Shown here piece after piece: positions 63,179-64,000 of a stretch of DNA of 64,000 nucleotides. Positions within the stretch are counted from its first letter, which is position 1. Every line of letters starts with the position of its first letter. This stretch comes from an uncultured Alphaproteobacteria bacterium (GTDB lineage Bacteria; Pseudomonadota; Alphaproteobacteria; HIMB59; GCA-002718135). Position numbers and translations under genes: made by a program. The notes under the pieces are model-generated. The model did no database searches and was not told where the DNA came from. It worked only from the letters and a program-made list of their open reading frames with translations. Location: assembly GCA_902584805.1 (NCBI GenBank), contig CACIBE010000004.1, positions 62,001-126,000 on the forward strand. The letters are read 5' to 3'.

Positions 63179-64000
63179 TAAACTACTCCTGCCATCAATA
63201 AACCTAACTCACGGTCAGTTACATTTTTATTTTCTTTTTCACCAACTATCTTTCCGTCAAACATTACAACAATTCTATCCGACAATGAAAGCACTTCATC
63301 TAATTCAACAGATACCAAAAGTATAGCTGTTCCTCTGTCTCTCATGTCTATCAATCTTTGATGAATAAATTCAATTGCGCCAATGTCTACACCTCTCGTT
63401 GGCTGACCAACTAATAATACTTTTGGATTTTCATTTAGTTCTCTACTTAAAATTATCTTTTGTTGATTGCCTCCAGAAAAATTGGATGTAATTAAGTTTG
63501 GCGATTGAGGTCTTACATCATACTCTTCCATAATTTTTTTAGAATGAGAAATTATATCTCTATGATTTAAAACAGATGATTTTGAAAATGGTTGTTGATC
63601 GTGGTAACCAAAAATTAAATTTTCATAGGCTTTAAAATCTGTAACTAGACCCATTCTCTGTCTATCCTCAGGAACATGGGCTAACCCTTTGTCTTTTAAC
63701 TCCCTTGGATCTAAAAAATTTTGACTGTCGGATACTTTTTTTCCTTCTAAATATATTTCTCCAGACTCAACTTTTCTTATACCAGAAAGCGCTTCTAATA
63801 ATTCTGTTTGTCCGTTTCCAGTAACACCCGCTAAACCTAATATTTCTCCTGATCGAATTTCTAAATCAACATTCTTTACTCTTGTTACATCCAGATCATC
63901 TTTAACTGTAAGATTCTTAACACTAAATAAAACCTCTCCTGCTTTTACCTCAGATTTATCAAGTCTTAGTAATACACTTCTACCAACCATCATCTCGGCT
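63178..64000 (-). CDS. BMP-family ABC transporter ATPase, C-terminal half (cut by the right edge)
   Basis: The frame is open to the right edge: about 274 residues. It is the second nucleotide-binding half of a double ATPase of the RbsA/NupO type. Walker A is the usual drifted form (GVTGNGQTELL), the signature FSGGNQQK, and Walker B LLVGQPTRGVD. The preceding EMMVGR at the edge is the standard joint between the two halves. The N-terminal half lies outside the window. Confidence 0.88.
   Translation of the reverse strand, partial: AEMMVGRSVLLRLDKSEVKAGEVLFSVKNLTVKDDLDVTRVKNVDLEIRSGEILGLAGVTGNGQTELLEALSGIRKVESGEIYLEGKKVSDSQNFLDPRELKDKGLAHVPEDRQRMGLVTDFKAYENLIFGYHDQQPFSKSSVLNHRDIISHSKKIMEEYDVRPQSPNLITSNFSGGNQQKIILSRELNENPKVLLVGQPTRGVDIGAIEFIHQRLIDMRDRGTAILLVSVELDEVLSLSDRIVVMFDGKIVGEKENKNVTDRELGLLMAGVV

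Overview
The window is AT-rich (roughly 30% GC by eye), very densely packed with genes, and has no rRNA, tRNA or insertion-sequence transposase that I can see. Overlapping stop/start codons, a compact folate operon, FYDLN-acid and NDUFS6-like zinc-finger proteins, MsrPQ, many binding-protein transporters and an abundance of phosphorus-scavenging genes suggest a small-genome marine alphaproteobacterium of the SAR11 or AEGEAN-169/HIMB59 type. The exact lineage is an inference; I made no database comparison.

The first 27 kb is almost entirely about phosphorus. From 1 to 13 kb there is the 5' end of a PhoR-type kinase gene, a SET-domain protein, two copies of a PlcP/Agt phospholipid-remodelling cassette (1.1-2.7 kb and 7.2-9.0 kb), an aquaporin, Ppx, SixA, Ppk, a secreted acidic beta-helix protein, an OlsA-like acyltransferase and a thioredoxin-type arsenate reductase. 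The first PlcP copy lacks the segment carrying the GHxH metal ligands. Duplicated fragments (a ppk 3' end, an arsC 3' end, and a hairpin plus spacer) show that this stretch was rearranged around the second cassette.

From 12.6 to 27.8 kb lies a phosphonate island. The recognised 2-aminoethylphosphonate route is PhnW (transaminase), PhnY (phosphonoacetaldehyde dehydrogenase) and PhnA (phosphonoacetate hydrolase). It is interleaved with a Ugp-like ABC importer, a PhnZ/TmpB-like HD oxygenase with no visible 2-oxoglutarate hydroxylase partner, a dual-specificity-type phosphatase, an AllA-like cupin, a metallophosphoesterase, a SAM-methyltransferase-like protein, an iron alcohol dehydrogenase and a core MetE-like methyltransferase. 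I regard this combination as the best candidate for an incompletely described pathway. Direct repeats with 11-bp spacing resembling Pho boxes precede several of these genes.

From 27.8 to 47.5 kb the content is general: small zinc-ribbon proteins, an MFS transporter, MsrPQ with a cytochrome c, an orphan peptide-binding protein, adenosine kinase and deaminase, an M48 protease, an Fe(III) transporter split over two converging strands, an Hsp20 gene with a clear RpoH-type promoter, a nucleoside salvage operon (deoA, punA, cdd) and a DUF1800/DUF1501 pair. From 47.5 to 52.2 kb is a heavily overlapped folate operon whose chorismate-binding enzyme carries a TrpE-like active-site motif and lies near a TrpF-like gene. 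From 52.2 kb on come cysS-thrS-hemB-hisI-ribA, a cupin, katG, and a BMP-family (probably nucleoside) ABC transporter that runs off the right edge.
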